Assembly: GCA_022776205.1 (NCBI GenBank)
Contig: JALFIK010000114.1
Coordinates: 1-32,187, forward strand
Length of the DNA stretch: 32,187 nucleotides
DNA from: Eubacterium sp.
GTDB lineage: Bacteria; Bacillota; Clostridia; Lachnospirales; Lachnospiraceae
Direction: 5' to 3'
The stretch's first letter is position 1; each line of letters begins with the position of its first letter. The notes beneath the pieces were generated by a model. It saw only the letters and a program-made list of their open reading frames with translations. It was not told the DNA's origin and did no database searches. Made by a program: the position numbers and the translations under genes. Positions 1-8,778 of this stretch are shown here, piece after piece.

Positions 1-363
1 GATGAGATTAATATTTTGCAGGCAACTTATGAAGCAATGCGAAGGGCAATCGATTCCCTTGGAATGAAGCCGGATCTTTTATTAAATGATGCGGTGAGGA
101 TTCCGGAGGTGGATATTCCTCAGGTTCCCATCATTAAAGGGGACGCAAAAAGTATTTCAATCGGTGCGGCAAGTATTGTGGCAAAAGTATACCGGGATCA
201 GATGATGACAGAGTATGATGCCATATTCCCCGGGTATGATTTTGCCTCGAATAAGGGCTATGGGTCTAAAGAGCACATTGAGGCAATCAAAAGAATCGGT
301 CCCTGCCCGATTCACAGGAGAAGTTTTATTAAAAATATTTACGGGCAGCAGGACCCGGATTAA
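1..363 (+). CDS. rnhB: Ribonuclease HII, C-terminal part (5' truncated by window edge)
   Basis: RNase HII cleaves the RNA strand of RNA-DNA hybrids and starts removal of ribonucleotides from DNA in the cytoplasm. The open frame runs in from base 1 (first codons read DEINILQAT), so the N-terminus with the first catalytic acids lies outside the window. Visible family signatures are DEINILQAT, the LLNDAVRIP segment, the [18 protein letters not shown] block with its conserved K-D-A and S-I-A-K-V residues, the [13 protein letters not shown] motif, and a C-terminal HRRSF. It ends 11 bases before the yraN-like gene, and this pair is commonly adjacent in Firmicutes. A TTG at position 16 is in frame but lies inside a conserved motif, so it is not the start. 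Confidence 0.95.
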   Translation, partial: DEINILQATYEAMRRAIDSLGMKPDLLLNDAVRIPEVDIPQVPIIKGDAKSISIGAASIVAKVYRDQMMTEYDAIFPGYDFASNKGYGSKEHIEAIKRIGPCPIHRRSFIKNIYGQQDPD

Positions 364-374
364 GAGGCAGGAAA

Positions 375-743
375 ATGGATCAGAGGAAAGAACGTGGCCG
401 GCTTGGAGAGCAGGAGGCTGCCTCTTTTCTTTTACAAAGAGGAGTTCTTATCAGAGAAAGGAATTTTCGCTGCCGTTTCGGAGAAATCGATCTGATCGGT
501 GAGGGAGAAGGGTACCTTCTTGTCATCGAAGTGAAGACGCGAAGAAAGCAGTGTGCAGGCTATGGTGCGGAGGCAGTTGATCTTAAAAAACAAAAGAAAA
601 TCTGTCTCACACTGCGTTATTATTTGGCAAAAGAAAAATTGAGCGATCATGTTCCCGTCCGGTTCGATGTGATTGTGGTAGACCGGGCAGGGCATTGCCG
701 CTGGATAAAAAATGCATTTGGTTTTCAGGAGGGATGGACATAA
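375..743 (+). CDS. YraN/UPF0102 family endonuclease-like protein
   Basis: This 122-residue protein belongs to the UPF0102 (YraN) family, which has a restriction-endonuclease-like fold. Its cellular role is not settled; a nuclease role in DNA repair or recombination is assumed from the fold. The sequence shows the family N-terminus (a GRLGEQEAASFL segment), then FGEIDLI and, about 20 residues on, a VIEVKTRR block. Together these give the E-x-D...E-x-K arrangement of PD-(D/E)xK nucleases. The ATG follows a GAGGCAGGAA ribosome binding site. Its TAA overlaps the ATG of pgeF (TAATG), which suggests translational coupling. Length is normal for the family. Confidence 0.88.
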   Translation: MDQRKERGRLGEQEAASFLLQRGVLIRERNFRCRFGEIDLIGEGEGYLLVIEVKTRRKQCAGYGAEAVDLKKQKKICLTLRYYLAKEKLSDHVPVRFDVIVVDRAGHCRWIKNAFGFQEGWT

Positions 744-1585
744 TGGATTTAAAATATGCAAATGAGAACCATTCAACGATAATAAATCAAAAAGACGGAG
801 TCGTCTTTCTTACATTTCCCAAACTTGTGGAGGCGGGAGTGATCCACGGGTTTTCCACGAGAATCGGAGGGGTGAGTGAAGGATGTTTTTCCTCTATGAA
901 CCTTTCTTTTACCCGGGGAGATGATCCAAAGAAAGTGGCACAGAATTTCCGGAGAATTGGGGATGCCATCGGTTTTGATGCAAAAGATCTGGTGTTATCG
1001 TCCCAGGTTCATGAAACGAAAATCCGTCCGGTCACAAAAAAAGACCGGGGAGACGGAATCATCCGGGAGACCGTTCCGGGAATCGATGCCCTTGTGACAG
1101 ATGAGCCGGGGGTCCCTCTGTATACGTCCTACGCAGATTGTGTTCCGTTACTGTTCTTTGATCCGGAGCACCGGGTGATCGGGATGGCCCACTCCGGCTG
1201 GCGGGGAACGGTGGCGAAGATCGGCGCTAAATTTGTCCGTTACCTGGAAGAACATTATGGTACAAAACCGGAGAACATTGTGGCGGCCATCGGCCCGTCC
1301 ATCTGCCGGGACTGCTATGAAGTGGGAGAGGAAGTGGCAGAGGAATTTTGCCGGGTGTTTGATAAAGAGGAAATTCCTCTTCTTATGGATAAAAAAGAAA
1401 ATGGAAAATACCAGCTGGATTTGTGGAAGGCGAATGAACTGATTTTAACCGGGGCAGGAATACGGAAAGAAAATCTGGATATTACTGATATCTGTACCTG
1501 CTGTAACAGTGATGTGCTTTTTTCCCACAGGGCAAGTAACGGGCACCGGGGAAATCTGGGCTGTTTTATGTATCTTGATAAATGA
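743..1585 (+). CDS. pgeF: PgeF/YlmD family polyphenol oxidase-type (laccase domain) protein
   Basis: This 280-residue protein is of the former DUF152 family (PgeF/YlmD/YfiH). Members have been described as multicopper-type polyphenol oxidases, as purine nucleoside phosphorylase/deaminases, and as peptidoglycan-editing factors. Which activity applies here cannot be read from the sequence. Family marks are HGFSTRIGGVSEG near the N-terminus, ADCVPLLF, the MAHSGWRGTV motif carrying the metal-binding histidine, GPSICRDCYEV with the conserved Cys, and C-terminal SHRAS...GHRGNLGC. The start at 743 is preferred over in-frame ATGs at 695 and 734: AGGAGGG at 728-733 sits 9 bases before it. The start overlaps the yraN-like stop codon. 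Confidence 0.9.
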   Translation: MDLKYANENHSTIINQKDGVVFLTFPKLVEAGVIHGFSTRIGGVSEGCFSSMNLSFTRGDDPKKVAQNFRRIGDAIGFDAKDLVLSSQVHETKIRPVTKKDRGDGIIRETVPGIDALVTDEPGVPLYTSYADCVPLLFFDPEHRVIGMAHSGWRGTVAKIGAKFVRYLEEHYGTKPENIVAAIGPSICRDCYEVGEEVAEEFCRVFDKEEIPLLMDKKENGKYQLDLWKANELILTGAGIRKENLDITDICTCCNSDVLFSHRASNGHRGNLGCFMYLDK

Positions 1586-1594
1586 GGAAAAGAA

Positions 1595-2944
1595 ATGAGC
1601 AGACATATACACAAAATTGTATCTGTAGAAGAAGGAAGCATTGCCTGGGAACTGGGACTCGAGCCGGGTGACGGGATTGTCTCGATCAACGGGCAGGAGA
1701 TCCTTGATATTTTTGATTACCAGTATTATGTGGAAGAGGAGTATTTAAATGTCCTCGTTCTCACAAAGGATGGAGAGGAATGTACCCTTGAGATCGAAAA
1801 AGAGGAAGATGAGGATCTGGGAATCACCTTTGATTCCTCTCTTATGGATGAGTACCATTCCTGCTGTAATAAATGTGTCTTCTGTTTTATTGACCAGATG
1901 CCTCCGGGAATGAGAAAGACCCTTTATTTCAAGGATGATGATTCCCGGCTGTCTTTTTTACAGGGAAATTATATTACATTAACTAATATGAAAGAAAAGG
2001 ATATAGACCGGATCATCCGTTATCACCTTTCTCCCATTAATATATCCGTTCATACAACCAACCCGGAACTTCGCTGTAAGATGCTCAATAACCGGTTTGC
2101 GGGAGATGTGCTGGAAAAAATCCGCCGTTTTGCCCAGGCGGGAATTCGCATGAACAGTCAGGTCGTCTTATGTAAGGGATTAAATGACGGGGAAGAGCTG
2201 GATCGTACCATAAGGGAACTGGGGCAGTTTATTCCGGCGATGGAGAGTCTGTCCGTCGTTCCGGTCGGCCTTACAAAATATCGGGAGAATCTTCCCAAAC
2301 TCTCTCTTTTTGGAAGAGAAGATGCTCGGAAAGTTCTTGCCCGGATTCAGTCCTGGCAGGAATATTTCCGGAAAAACTATCATACATCTTTCGTACATGC
2401 CAGTGATGAGTGGTTTATTCTTGCAGGGGAAGAATTTCCACCGGAAAGTTATTATGAGGGATACGGGCAACTTGAAAATGGTGTGGGCATGATGCGTCTT
2501 CTGCTTGAAGAGGTAAAAGAACGCTTAGAAGAACTGGAGGGAGACGGACGCAAAAGAGAGGTTTCCGTTGCCACGGCCCGACTTGCCTTTCCGACCATCC
2601 GGAAACTTGCCCGGGATGTGGAGGAGAAGTTTCCGGGAATACGGGTCCATGTATACTGCATCACCAATGAATTTTTTGGGGAACAGATTACCGTTTCCGG
2701 TCTCCTTACCGGGCAGGATATCATAGGACAGCTGAAAGGAAAGGAACTGGGAGAAGTTCTTTTTCTTCCCGAAAATGTATTAAAGGCGGACGAAGATATT
2801 TTTCTTGACGATATTTCCTTAAAGGAAATGTCCGATTCTTTACAAGTTCCTGTAAATGTTATACAATCAGAAGGAAGAGATTTTGTAGATAAAATTGCCG
2901 GTATAAAAGGCGAAGAGATAGAAGATGGAGGACAATATGAGTAA
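1595..2944 (+). CDS. DUF512 family protein, PDZ-like plus radical SAM-like core
   Basis: This 449-residue protein belongs to the DUF512 family (also described as putative radical SAM, TIGR03279 type); its reaction is unknown. The N-terminal 60 or so residues look like a PDZ domain ([18 protein letters not shown]). They are followed by a cysteine cluster, [12 protein letters not shown], at about residue 90, which can be read as CX3CX2C and suits a [4Fe-4S] cluster. Then come [19 protein letters not shown], a segment typical of the family, and [10 protein letters not shown]. The middle section holds [10 protein letters not shown], and the C-terminal half carries the DUF512 region. The gene lies in the rnhB-to-plsY operon and its end overlaps the start of der by 8 bases, a pairing often seen in Clostridia. 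A role linked to ribosome or tRNA biology is only inferred from this neighbour. Confidence 0.88.
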   Translation: MSRHIHKIVSVEEGSIAWELGLEPGDGIVSINGQEILDIFDYQYYVEEEYLNVLVLTKDGEECTLEIEKEEDEDLGITFDSSLMDEYHSCCNKCVFCFIDQMPPGMRKTLYFKDDDSRLSFLQGNYITLTNMKEKDIDRIIRYHLSPINISVHTTNPELRCKMLNNRFAGDVLEKIRRFAQAGIRMNSQVVLCKGLNDGEELDRTIRELGQFIPAMESLSVVPVGLTKYRENLPKLSLFGREDARKVLARIQSWQEYFRKNYHTSFVHASDEWFILAGEEFPPESYYEGYGQLENGVGMMRLLLEEVKERLEELEGDGRKREVSVATARLAFPTIRKLARDVEEKFPGIRVHVYCITNEFFGEQITVSGLLTGQDIIGQLKGKELGEVLFLPENVLKADEDIFLDDISLKEMSDSLQVPVNVIQSEGRDFVDKIAGIKGEEIEDGGQYE

Positions 2945-4259
2945 ACCTGTTGTTGCGGTGGTAGGCCGCCCGAATGTGGGAAAATCCACACTGTTTAATG
3001 CCCTGGCAGGAAGCAGAATTTCGATTGTGGAAGATACCCCCGGAGTGACAAGAGACCGGATATACGCAGAGGTAAGCTGGCTGAATTACCAGTTTACACT
3101 GATTGATACCGGCGGAATTGAGCCGGAATCCGATGATATTATCCTTTCGAGGATGCGTGAGCAGGCAGAGACAGCCATTATGACGGCAGATGTCATTCTG
3201 TTTCTCACCGATGTGCGTCAGGGTGTGGTGGATGCGGATTTTAAAGTGGCAGATATGCTGCGCCGTTCCCATCGTCCGGTACTTCTTGTGGTAAATAAAG
3301 TGGATGACTTTAATAAATATATGCCGGATGTGTATGAATTTTATAATCTCGGCCTGGGAGATCCCATCCCGGTTTCCGCCCAGGGTAAGCTTGGAATCGG
3401 CGATATGCTTGATGAAGTGGTAAAACGATTTGACCCGGCGCAGATGGAGGAAGAAGAGGATGACCGCCCGAAGATTGCCGTGATCGGAAAGCCGAATGCG
3501 GGTAAATCCTCGATTATTAACCGTCTCCTGGGTGAGGAGAGAGTCATTGTTTCCCCGATTGCGGGAACGACCCGGGATGCCATTGACACCACGGTGAAGA
3601 GAAACGGCCGGGAATACGTATTTATCGATACGGCAGGTCTTCGCAGAAAGAGTAAGGTGAAGGAAGAACTGGAGCGGTACAGTATCATTCGTACTGTCAC
3701 TGCCGTGGAGCGCTGTGATGTGGCGGTTCTTGTGATTGATGCCACGGAAGGCATCACAGAGCAGGATGCAAAGATTGCGGGAATTGCCCATGAGAGGGGC
3801 AAGGGAATGATTATTGCCGTAAATAAATGGGATCTGGTGGAGAAGGATACTTCCACCATGAAGAAATTCAGCGAGAAGATCTGGCAGAAACTTTCCTCTA
3901 TGCCATATGCGGAACTGATCTTTTTATCCGCAAAAACAGGACAGAGACTGCCAAAGCTTTTTGATGTGATCGATGCAGTCATTGAAAACTGTGCCCTGCG
4001 TGTTCAGACCGGTGTGCTGAATGAAATCCTTACCGAGGCGATGGCGATGAAGCAGCCGCCGTCTGACAAGGGAAAACGCCTGAGGATTTATTATATTACC
4101 CAGGTTTCTGTCAAACCGCCGACCTTTGTCATGTTTATCAATGATAAGAAACTGACACATTTTTCTTATACACGTTATATTGAAAACCAGATTCGTACCA
4201 CCTTCGGTTTCCGGGGAACTCCGATTCATTTTATTTATCGGGAGAGGAAGGAGAAATAA
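2937..4259 (+). CDS. der: Ribosome biogenesis GTPase Der (EngA)
   Basis: Der is a tandem GTPase that acts in maturation of the 50S subunit. The 440-residue protein shows both G domains. The first has Walker A GRPNVGKS at residues 10-17, DTGGIE as G3 and NKVD as G4. The second has GKPNAGKS near residue 186, DTAGLR and NKWD. A C-terminal KH-like domain ends in [14 protein letters not shown]. The start at 2937 ([10 protein letters not shown]) is chosen because TGGAGGA at 2926-2932 stands 4 bases before it; an in-frame ATG at 2925 overlaps that site. The gene overlaps the DUF512 frame by 8 bases and touches plsY without a gap. Confidence 0.98.
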   Translation: MSKPVVAVVGRPNVGKSTLFNALAGSRISIVEDTPGVTRDRIYAEVSWLNYQFTLIDTGGIEPESDDIILSRMREQAETAIMTADVILFLTDVRQGVVDADFKVADMLRRSHRPVLLVVNKVDDFNKYMPDVYEFYNLGLGDPIPVSAQGKLGIGDMLDEVVKRFDPAQMEEEEDDRPKIAVIGKPNAGKSSIINRLLGEERVIVSPIAGTTRDAIDTTVKRNGREYVFIDTAGLRRKSKVKEELERYSIIRTVTAVERCDVAVLVIDATEGITEQDAKIAGIAHERGKGMIIAVNKWDLVEKDTSTMKKFSEKIWQKLSSMPYAELIFLSAKTGQRLPKLFDVIDAVIENCALRVQTGVLNEILTEAMAMKQPPSDKGKRLRIYYITQVSVKPPTFVMFINDKKLTHFSYTRYIENQIRTTFGFRGTPIHFIYRERKEK

Positions 4260-4901
4260 ATGATTGGATATTATGTACTTGTGGTTGTAGTTGCCTATCT
4301 GTTTGGCTGTATTGAGAGCGGTTACCTTGTTGGCAAACTGTGTGGAATGGATATCAGAGAATATGGAAGCGGAAATGCAGGAACAACAAATGTTCTCCGG
4401 GTCCTCGGAAAAACCCGGGCACTTCTTACCTTCCTGGGGGATGCTTTAAAGAGTTTTATCCCGGTTATGTTTGTCAAATATGTACTCTGTCCGGCTGTGC
4501 CGGAATTAAATGCCGGACTGATTCAGCTTGTGACCGGATTTGCTGCAGTCATGGGGCATGATTATCCGGTATTTCTGAAATTTAAAGGGGGTAAGGGAAT
4601 TGCCACAACAGCCGCAGCAATTATGGCCTTTGACTGGAGAATGGGACTGATCAGTTTTATCATATTTGTGACGATCACCGCCTGTACCCGTTATGTCTCT
4701 CTGGCATCTATTACGTTGTCGGCTGCCCTTGTCATTGAAATTTTAATTTTCCATCCTGGAAGATGGGATTTATTTGTTATGTGCGTTCTTTTTGCCTTTT
4801 TTGCAATCTATCGTCACAGAGCAAATATTAAACGTCTTTTATCGGGAACGGAAAGCAAGATCGGGCAGAAAGTTAATGTAAATGATAAGAAGAATCAATA
4901 A
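4260..4901 (+). CDS. plsY: Acyl-phosphate:glycerol-3-phosphate acyltransferase PlsY
   Basis: PlsY transfers an acyl group from acyl-phosphate to glycerol-3-phosphate, the first step of phospholipid synthesis, at the cytoplasmic membrane. The 213-residue protein has five or so hydrophobic segments. It carries the family motifs YGSGNAGTTN, GHDYPVFLKFKGGKG and RHRANIKRLLSGTE, which cover the three conserved cytoplasmic active-site loops. The ATG directly follows the stop codon of der, so the two are translationally linked. It is the last gene of the operon; a strong terminator lies 29 bases downstream. The C-terminal tail is polar and Lys/Asn-rich (KVNVNDKKNQ). Confidence 0.97.
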   Translation: MIGYYVLVVVVAYLFGCIESGYLVGKLCGMDIREYGSGNAGTTNVLRVLGKTRALLTFLGDALKSFIPVMFVKYVLCPAVPELNAGLIQLVTGFAAVMGHDYPVFLKFKGGKGIATTAAAIMAFDWRMGLISFIIFVTITACTRYVSLASITLSAALVIEILIFHPGRWDLFVMCVLFAFFAIYRHRANIKRLLSGTESKIGQKVNVNDKKNQ

Positions 4902-4929
4902 TCAGACGAAAGTGAATTAATGAAAAAGC

Positions 4930-4976
4930 AAAGCGGAAAACGCATTATCTTTTCTAATGCGGCTTCCGCTTTTTTA
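4930..4976 (+). terminator. Intrinsic terminator after plsY
   Basis: A long inverted repeat pairs AAAGCGGAA (4930-4938) with TTCCGCTTT (4964-4972), and CGCATTA (4941-4947) with TAATGCG (4955-4961). It ends in a run of T. It closes the rnhB-plsY operon. Confidence 0.92.
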
Positions 4977-5033
4977 TTTGATGGGAAATTATTCCATTTC
5001 CTATTTACAAAAACAAAAATATTTGAAGGAATA

Positions 5034-5055
5034 CACAAACAATAATTCGTTTGTG
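5034..5055. promoter_or_regulatory. Perfect inverted repeat upstream of the Re-citrate synthase-like gene
   Basis: CACAAAC (5034-5040) and GTTTGTG (5049-5055) form a perfect 7-bp palindrome with an 8-base spacer. It lies 21 bases upstream of the -35 box at 5077 in an AT-rich stretch. The position suits an activator or repressor site; no regulator is recognised. The rest of the 4902-5177 spacer holds the plsY terminator and the promoter at 5077. Confidence 0.4.
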
Positions 5056-5076
5056 CAGGGAAAACCACCGAATATC

Positions 5077-5104
5077 TTGACAAATATAAGATTAATGATA
5101 GAAT
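5077..5104 (+). promoter_or_regulatory. Sigma-A type promoter for the Re-citrate synthase-like gene
   Basis: TTGACA (5077-5082), a 16-base spacer and TAGAAT (5099-5104). It leaves a leader of about 65 bases before the ATG at 5178. Confidence 0.6.
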
Positions 5105-5177
5105 AAATATAAATAAAATGAAATTTTATAATAAAAATTATGCATTTATTGGATTTCAATAGAATGGAGAGATGACA

Positions 5178-6590
5178 ATGGAGATGGATAACCGTTCCGT
5201 CCGGCTGAATGAAAAATCAAATTTACTGAAACTGGAAGAATATATGTATCCTCTGGTGGATACGGATAAACCGAATGTATTCCGCAATCTTTTCCCGTAT
5301 GATGAGGTGCCCAAGATTGCGTTTAATGACCGGATCGTTCCCCATGAGATGCCGGAAAATATATGGATCACCGATACGACTTTCCGTGACGGACAGCAGT
5401 CACGGACTCCTTATTCCACGGAGCAGATCGTACATATTTATGATGCTTTTCATCGTTTAGGCGGCCCGAAGGGAATCATTCGTCAGTGTGAATTTTTCCT
5501 TTACAGTAAAAAAGACCGGGATGCTGTTTATAAATGTCTTGAGAGGGGATATGAGTTTCCTGAGGTTACGAGCTGGATTCGTGCGAGCAAGAAGGATTTT
5601 GAGCTGGTAAAAGAAATTGGACTGAAAGAAACGGGTATCCTGGTAAGCTGTTCGGATTATCATATTTTTTATAAAATGAAGATGACAAGAAAACAGGCGA
5701 TGGAACACTATTTAAGTGTGGTAAGAGAGTGTCTGGAAACAGGAATTAGTCCGAGATGTCATTTAGAGGACATTACAAGATCGGATATTTATGGTTTTGT
5801 GATTCCGTTTTGTCTTGAGCTTATGAAGCTAAAAGATGAGTACGGGATTCCGGTAAAAATTCGTGCCTGTGATACGATGGGCTACGGAGTCAATTTCTCC
5901 GGTGCCGTAATCCCCCGTTCCGTGCCGGGAATTATTTACGGATTAAGACAGCATGCCGGTGTTCCTTCCGAACTGCTTGAATGGCACGGACATAACGATT
6001 TTTATAAGGCAGTGAATAACTCAACGACCGCATGGCTTTACGGTGCTTCCGCCGTAAACAGCTCTCTTTTTGGTATTGGGGAACGTACCGGAAATACTCC
6101 CCTTGAGGCAATGGTTTTTGAAGATGCCCAGCTGCGCGGTACTTTAGACGGGATGGACCCGACGGTGATTACAGAGCTGGCAGAATATTATGAAAAGGAG
6201 ATCGGATACCATATTCCGGAAAGGACACCGTTTGTCGGAAAGAACTTTAATGTGACAAGAGCGGGCATTCATGCGGACGGCCTGTTAAAGAATGAGGAGA
6301 TTTATAATATCTTTGACACGGACAAAATTCTGAATCGTCCCGTACTTGTTGCTGTTTCGAATACAAGCGGTCTTGCGGGGATTGCCCACTGGATGAACAC
6401 TTATTATCAGTTAAAAGGAGAACAGGCAGTGGATAAGAAAAGTCCTCTGGTTGCTGAAGTGAAGAAGTGGGTTGACAAGGAATACGAGACAGGCAGGGTG
6501 ACGGCGATTACCGATGATGAGCTTGTGAAAGTCATTAATGAAAATTGTGATAAGCTCGGACTTGCACATTATGTGAAAAAAGGGCTATAA
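5178..6590 (+). CDS. Re-citrate synthase-like / isopropylmalate synthase-family enzyme
   Basis: This 470-residue protein is a DRE-TIM metallolyase of the HMGL-like family, which condenses acetyl-CoA with 2-oxo acids using a divalent metal. The metal and substrate motif DTTFRDGQQ is at residues 66-74, and the HGHND metal-binding motif follows in LLEWHGHNDFYKAVNN. It lacks the C-terminal LeuA regulatory domain of true 2-isopropylmalate synthases and has a 60-residue N-terminal extension. From memory, its core (TPYSTEQIVHIYDA, GGPKGIIRQ, the CSDYHIF region) resembles Re-citrate synthase of Clostridium kluyveri and relatives, which are often mislabelled isopropylmalate synthase. If so, it makes citrate from oxaloacetate for glutamate synthesis; gdhA is in this window. 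GGAGAG at 5166-5171 favours the start at 5178 over 5172. It has its own promoter and terminator, so it is probably monocistronic. Confidence 0.75.
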   Translation: MEMDNRSVRLNEKSNLLKLEEYMYPLVDTDKPNVFRNLFPYDEVPKIAFNDRIVPHEMPENIWITDTTFRDGQQSRTPYSTEQIVHIYDAFHRLGGPKGIIRQCEFFLYSKKDRDAVYKCLERGYEFPEVTSWIRASKKDFELVKEIGLKETGILVSCSDYHIFYKMKMTRKQAMEHYLSVVRECLETGISPRCHLEDITRSDIYGFVIPFCLELMKLKDEYGIPVKIRACDTMGYGVNFSGAVIPRSVPGIIYGLRQHAGVPSELLEWHGHNDFYKAVNNSTTAWLYGASAVNSSLFGIGERTGNTPLEAMVFEDAQLRGTLDGMDPTVITELAEYYEKEIGYHIPERTPFVGKNFNVTRAGIHADGLLKNEEIYNIFDTDKILNRPVLVAVSNTSGLAGIAHWMNTYYQLKGEQAVDKKSPLVAEVKKWVDKEYETGRVTAITDDELVKVINENCDKLGLAHYVKKGL

Positions 6591-6613
6591 AAACTGCCGG
6601 CTGAGCAGTAAAT

Positions 6614-6668
6614 AGTCTTCCGGAGACGGTATACAATCATGTGTTCCGCCATCCGGAAGACTTTTTTA
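6614..6668 (+). terminator. Intrinsic terminator after the Re-citrate synthase-like gene
   Basis: AGTCTTCCGGA (6614-6624) pairs perfectly with TCCGGAAGACT (6652-6662), and a T run starts at 6662. The T run reaches the stop codon of the converging ABC-F gene. On the minus strand no T run follows the hairpin, so it acts mainly on the plus strand. Confidence 0.85.
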
Positions 6669-8588
6669 TTCAGATAACAGTTCCCACTGTTCATAAAGTT
6701 CTTCTAATTTTTCCTCATTTTTTTCCAGGGTCTCGTTGAGTTCCATAAGCTTTGAGACGTTTGTGGCATTTTCCGGAAGTGCCATCTCTTCCTTTAGTTG
6801 TTCATTTTCCTCTTCAAGACGACTGATCTCATTTTCACATTTTTTAAGATCGTTGGCACGCTTGCGCTGTCTGGCAGCTTCCTCCCGGGAACGCTTCCAG
6901 TCTTCCCTGGCATTTTCCGGGGATGTTCTTTTTTCATCTTTCTCCGGGGCAGTGACATTATCACTGTCGGCAGAAATATTTCCGGCTTCTTTTTGTGCCA
7001 GATAATAATTATAATTTCCTTTGTAATTTACGATTCCTTCCGAAGACAGGTCAAGAATTCTCGTGGCGGTCTGATTGATAAAATAACGGTCATGGGATAC
7101 ATAGAAAACCGTTCCCTCATAATTGTTGATCGCTTCTTCAAGAATTTCCCGGGACTGAATATCCAGATGGTTTGTCGGCTCATCAAGGATGATAAAGTTT
7201 GCATTGGAAAGCATGAGTTTTGCAAGGGAAACCCTGCCCTTTTCTCCGCCACTTAAAGTTCCGATCACCTGAAAGACGTCCTCTCCGGTAAAAAGGAAGG
7301 CGGCAAGGACATTCCGAATGCGGGTGTTCGTAAGCTTTGGGTAGGCATCGGAAATTTCATCAAAGATTGTCTTGGAATCATCAAGCACATGCTGTTCCTG
7401 ATCATAATATCCGATGGAAACCTTGGAACCGTAACGGATTTTTCCGGAATCAGCGCGAAGCTGACGGTTGATGATCTTAAGAAGAGTAGTCTTTCCCGTA
7501 CCGTTTGCCCCTAAAAGAGCGACAACTTCTCCCCTCCGGATGTCAAGATTTAAATTTCGGAATAATGTCTTTTCTCCAAAAGATTTGGAGAGCCCCTCAA
7601 TGGAAAGTACATCATTTCCGCTGATCACTTCCGGTTCCAGGGTGATACGCATTTTTGAATTAAGTACGACAGGTTTTTCCACCCGTTCTATCTTACTGAG
7701 CACTTTTTCCCGGCTCTCCGCCCGCTTAATGGATTTCTCCCGGTTAAAAGAGCGCAGTTTCGTGATCACTTCCTCCTGGTGATGGATTTCTGCCTGCTGG
7801 TTCATATAAAGTTTCATCTGGGCATCCCGCTGTTTTTTCTTTTTTTCGGCATAGGCACTGTAATTTCCCTGGAAAACCTGCCCTTGTCCATTCTCAATTT
7901 CAATGACCTTGCTCACGACTTTATCAAGAAAATACCGGTCATGGGAGACAATCAGAACCGCACCCCGGTAGTTGGAAAGAAAGGTTTCGAGCCAGCGGAT
8001 GGATTCCATGTCCAGGTGGTTCGTTGGCTCATCAAGAAGGATGAGATCCGGATGCATAAGGAGAATCCGGCTTAAGGCAACCCGGGTCTTTTGTCCGCCG
8101 GAAAGAGTGTGGATTGGCGTGTCGAATTCCTCCGGAGAAAATCCAAGTCCCTTTAAAACACCGGTAATCTCACTTCTCCAGGCATATCCGTTCGCCTTTT
8201 CAAACCAGTCGGTAAGACGGGCATAGGATTCCATTGCCTGTTCTAGCTGTTCACCGGACAGTTGACTGATTTCTTTTTCAAGGGCACGAATCTTTTTTTC
8301 CGTTTCAATGATCTCTTTTTTTGCGTCGAGCATCTCTTCATAAATCGTGCGGTGGGAGCTTACATCGATGACCTGGGAAAGATACCCCCAGGAGGCCCCT
8401 TTCTGGAAAAAAACCTCTCCTTCATCGGCTTCATACTCTCCGGTAATGATTTTAAAAAGGGTTGTTTTTCCGGCACCGTTGATTCCGATGACCGCAGCCT
8501 TCTCCCCTTCGTTAATTATAAAATTAACATTATTTAATACGGATTTCCCGCCAAATGCCTTTGTGATTTTCTGACAGGCTAAAATCAT
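6666..8588 (-). CDS. ABC-F family ATPase (YdiF-like)
   Basis: ABC-F proteins are soluble twin-ATPase translation factors that act on the ribosome; some protect against ribosome-targeting antibiotics. This 640-residue protein has two ATPase domains. The first has Walker A GINGAGKTT at residues 35-42, signature LSGGQKTRVALSR and Walker B LILLDEPTNHLD. The second has GANGTGKTT, LSGGEKGRVSLAK and FIILDEPTNHLD. Between them is a Lys/Arg-rich helical linker, and a Lys/Glu-rich coiled-coil C-terminal domain of about 90 residues follows. There are no membrane segments. The start at 8588 is set by TTGGAGGTTATC just upstream on the minus strand. It is divergent from rex; in Bacillus subtilis ydiF also lies close to rex, which supports a YdiF-type assignment. 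Antibiotic resistance cannot be claimed from the sequence. Confidence 0.93.
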   Translation of the reverse strand: MILACQKITKAFGGKSVLNNVNFIINEGEKAAVIGINGAGKTTLFKIITGEYEADEGEVFFQKGASWGYLSQVIDVSSHRTIYEEMLDAKKEIIETEKKIRALEKEISQLSGEQLEQAMESYARLTDWFEKANGYAWRSEITGVLKGLGFSPEEFDTPIHTLSGGQKTRVALSRILLMHPDLILLDEPTNHLDMESIRWLETFLSNYRGAVLIVSHDRYFLDKVVSKVIEIENGQGQVFQGNYSAYAEKKKKQRDAQMKLYMNQQAEIHHQEEVITKLRSFNREKSIKRAESREKVLSKIERVEKPVVLNSKMRITLEPEVISGNDVLSIEGLSKSFGEKTLFRNLNLDIRRGEVVALLGANGTGKTTLLKIINRQLRADSGKIRYGSKVSIGYYDQEQHVLDDSKTIFDEISDAYPKLTNTRIRNVLAAFLFTGEDVFQVIGTLSGGEKGRVSLAKLMLSNANFIILDEPTNHLDIQSREILEEAINNYEGTVFYVSHDRYFINQTATRILDLSSEGIVNYKGNYNYYLAQKEAGNISADSDNVTAPEKDEKRTSPENAREDWKRSREEAARQRKRANDLKKCENEISRLEEENEQLKEEMALPENATNVSKLMELNETLEKNEEKLEELYEQWELLSE

Positions 8589-8698
8589 GATAACCTCCAA
8601 AGTATATATATATAGTAAGAACTGTTGACGATTTCTGAAGTATTTTATCACGAAAAAAAAGAGAAGTAAATATCAGTTAGATTTTGTGACAATCTTAT

Positions 8699-8727
8699 TT
8701 GACAATAAAAGGGTTTTTCGATATAAT
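8699..8727 (+). promoter_or_regulatory. Strong sigma-A promoter for rex
   Basis: TTGACA (8699-8704), a 17-base spacer and TATAAT (8722-8727) match both consensus boxes exactly. Transcription would start near 8734, giving a leader of about 45 bases before rex. Confidence 0.85.
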
Positions 8728-8778
8728 TGAGACACGAGTGCATTAAAAATGGGAATTTTTTATCAAAGGGAGGATTTT

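Noticed and set aside
2859-3791. Minus-strand open frame of 310 codons opposite der
   Set aside because: Antisense shadow of a strongly conserved gene; product rich in His, Arg and Cys with no family resemblance.
8601-8612. Run of alternating TA upstream of the ABC-F gene
   Set aside because: A short AT dinucleotide run near the expected -10 region; no sign of a variable repeat that would alter a reading frame.
8685-8705. Rex operator at the rex promoter (TTGTGA ... TGACAA)
   Set aside because: The half-sites are 10 bases apart instead of 6 and the right half is imperfect; the second half overlaps the -35 box by chance.
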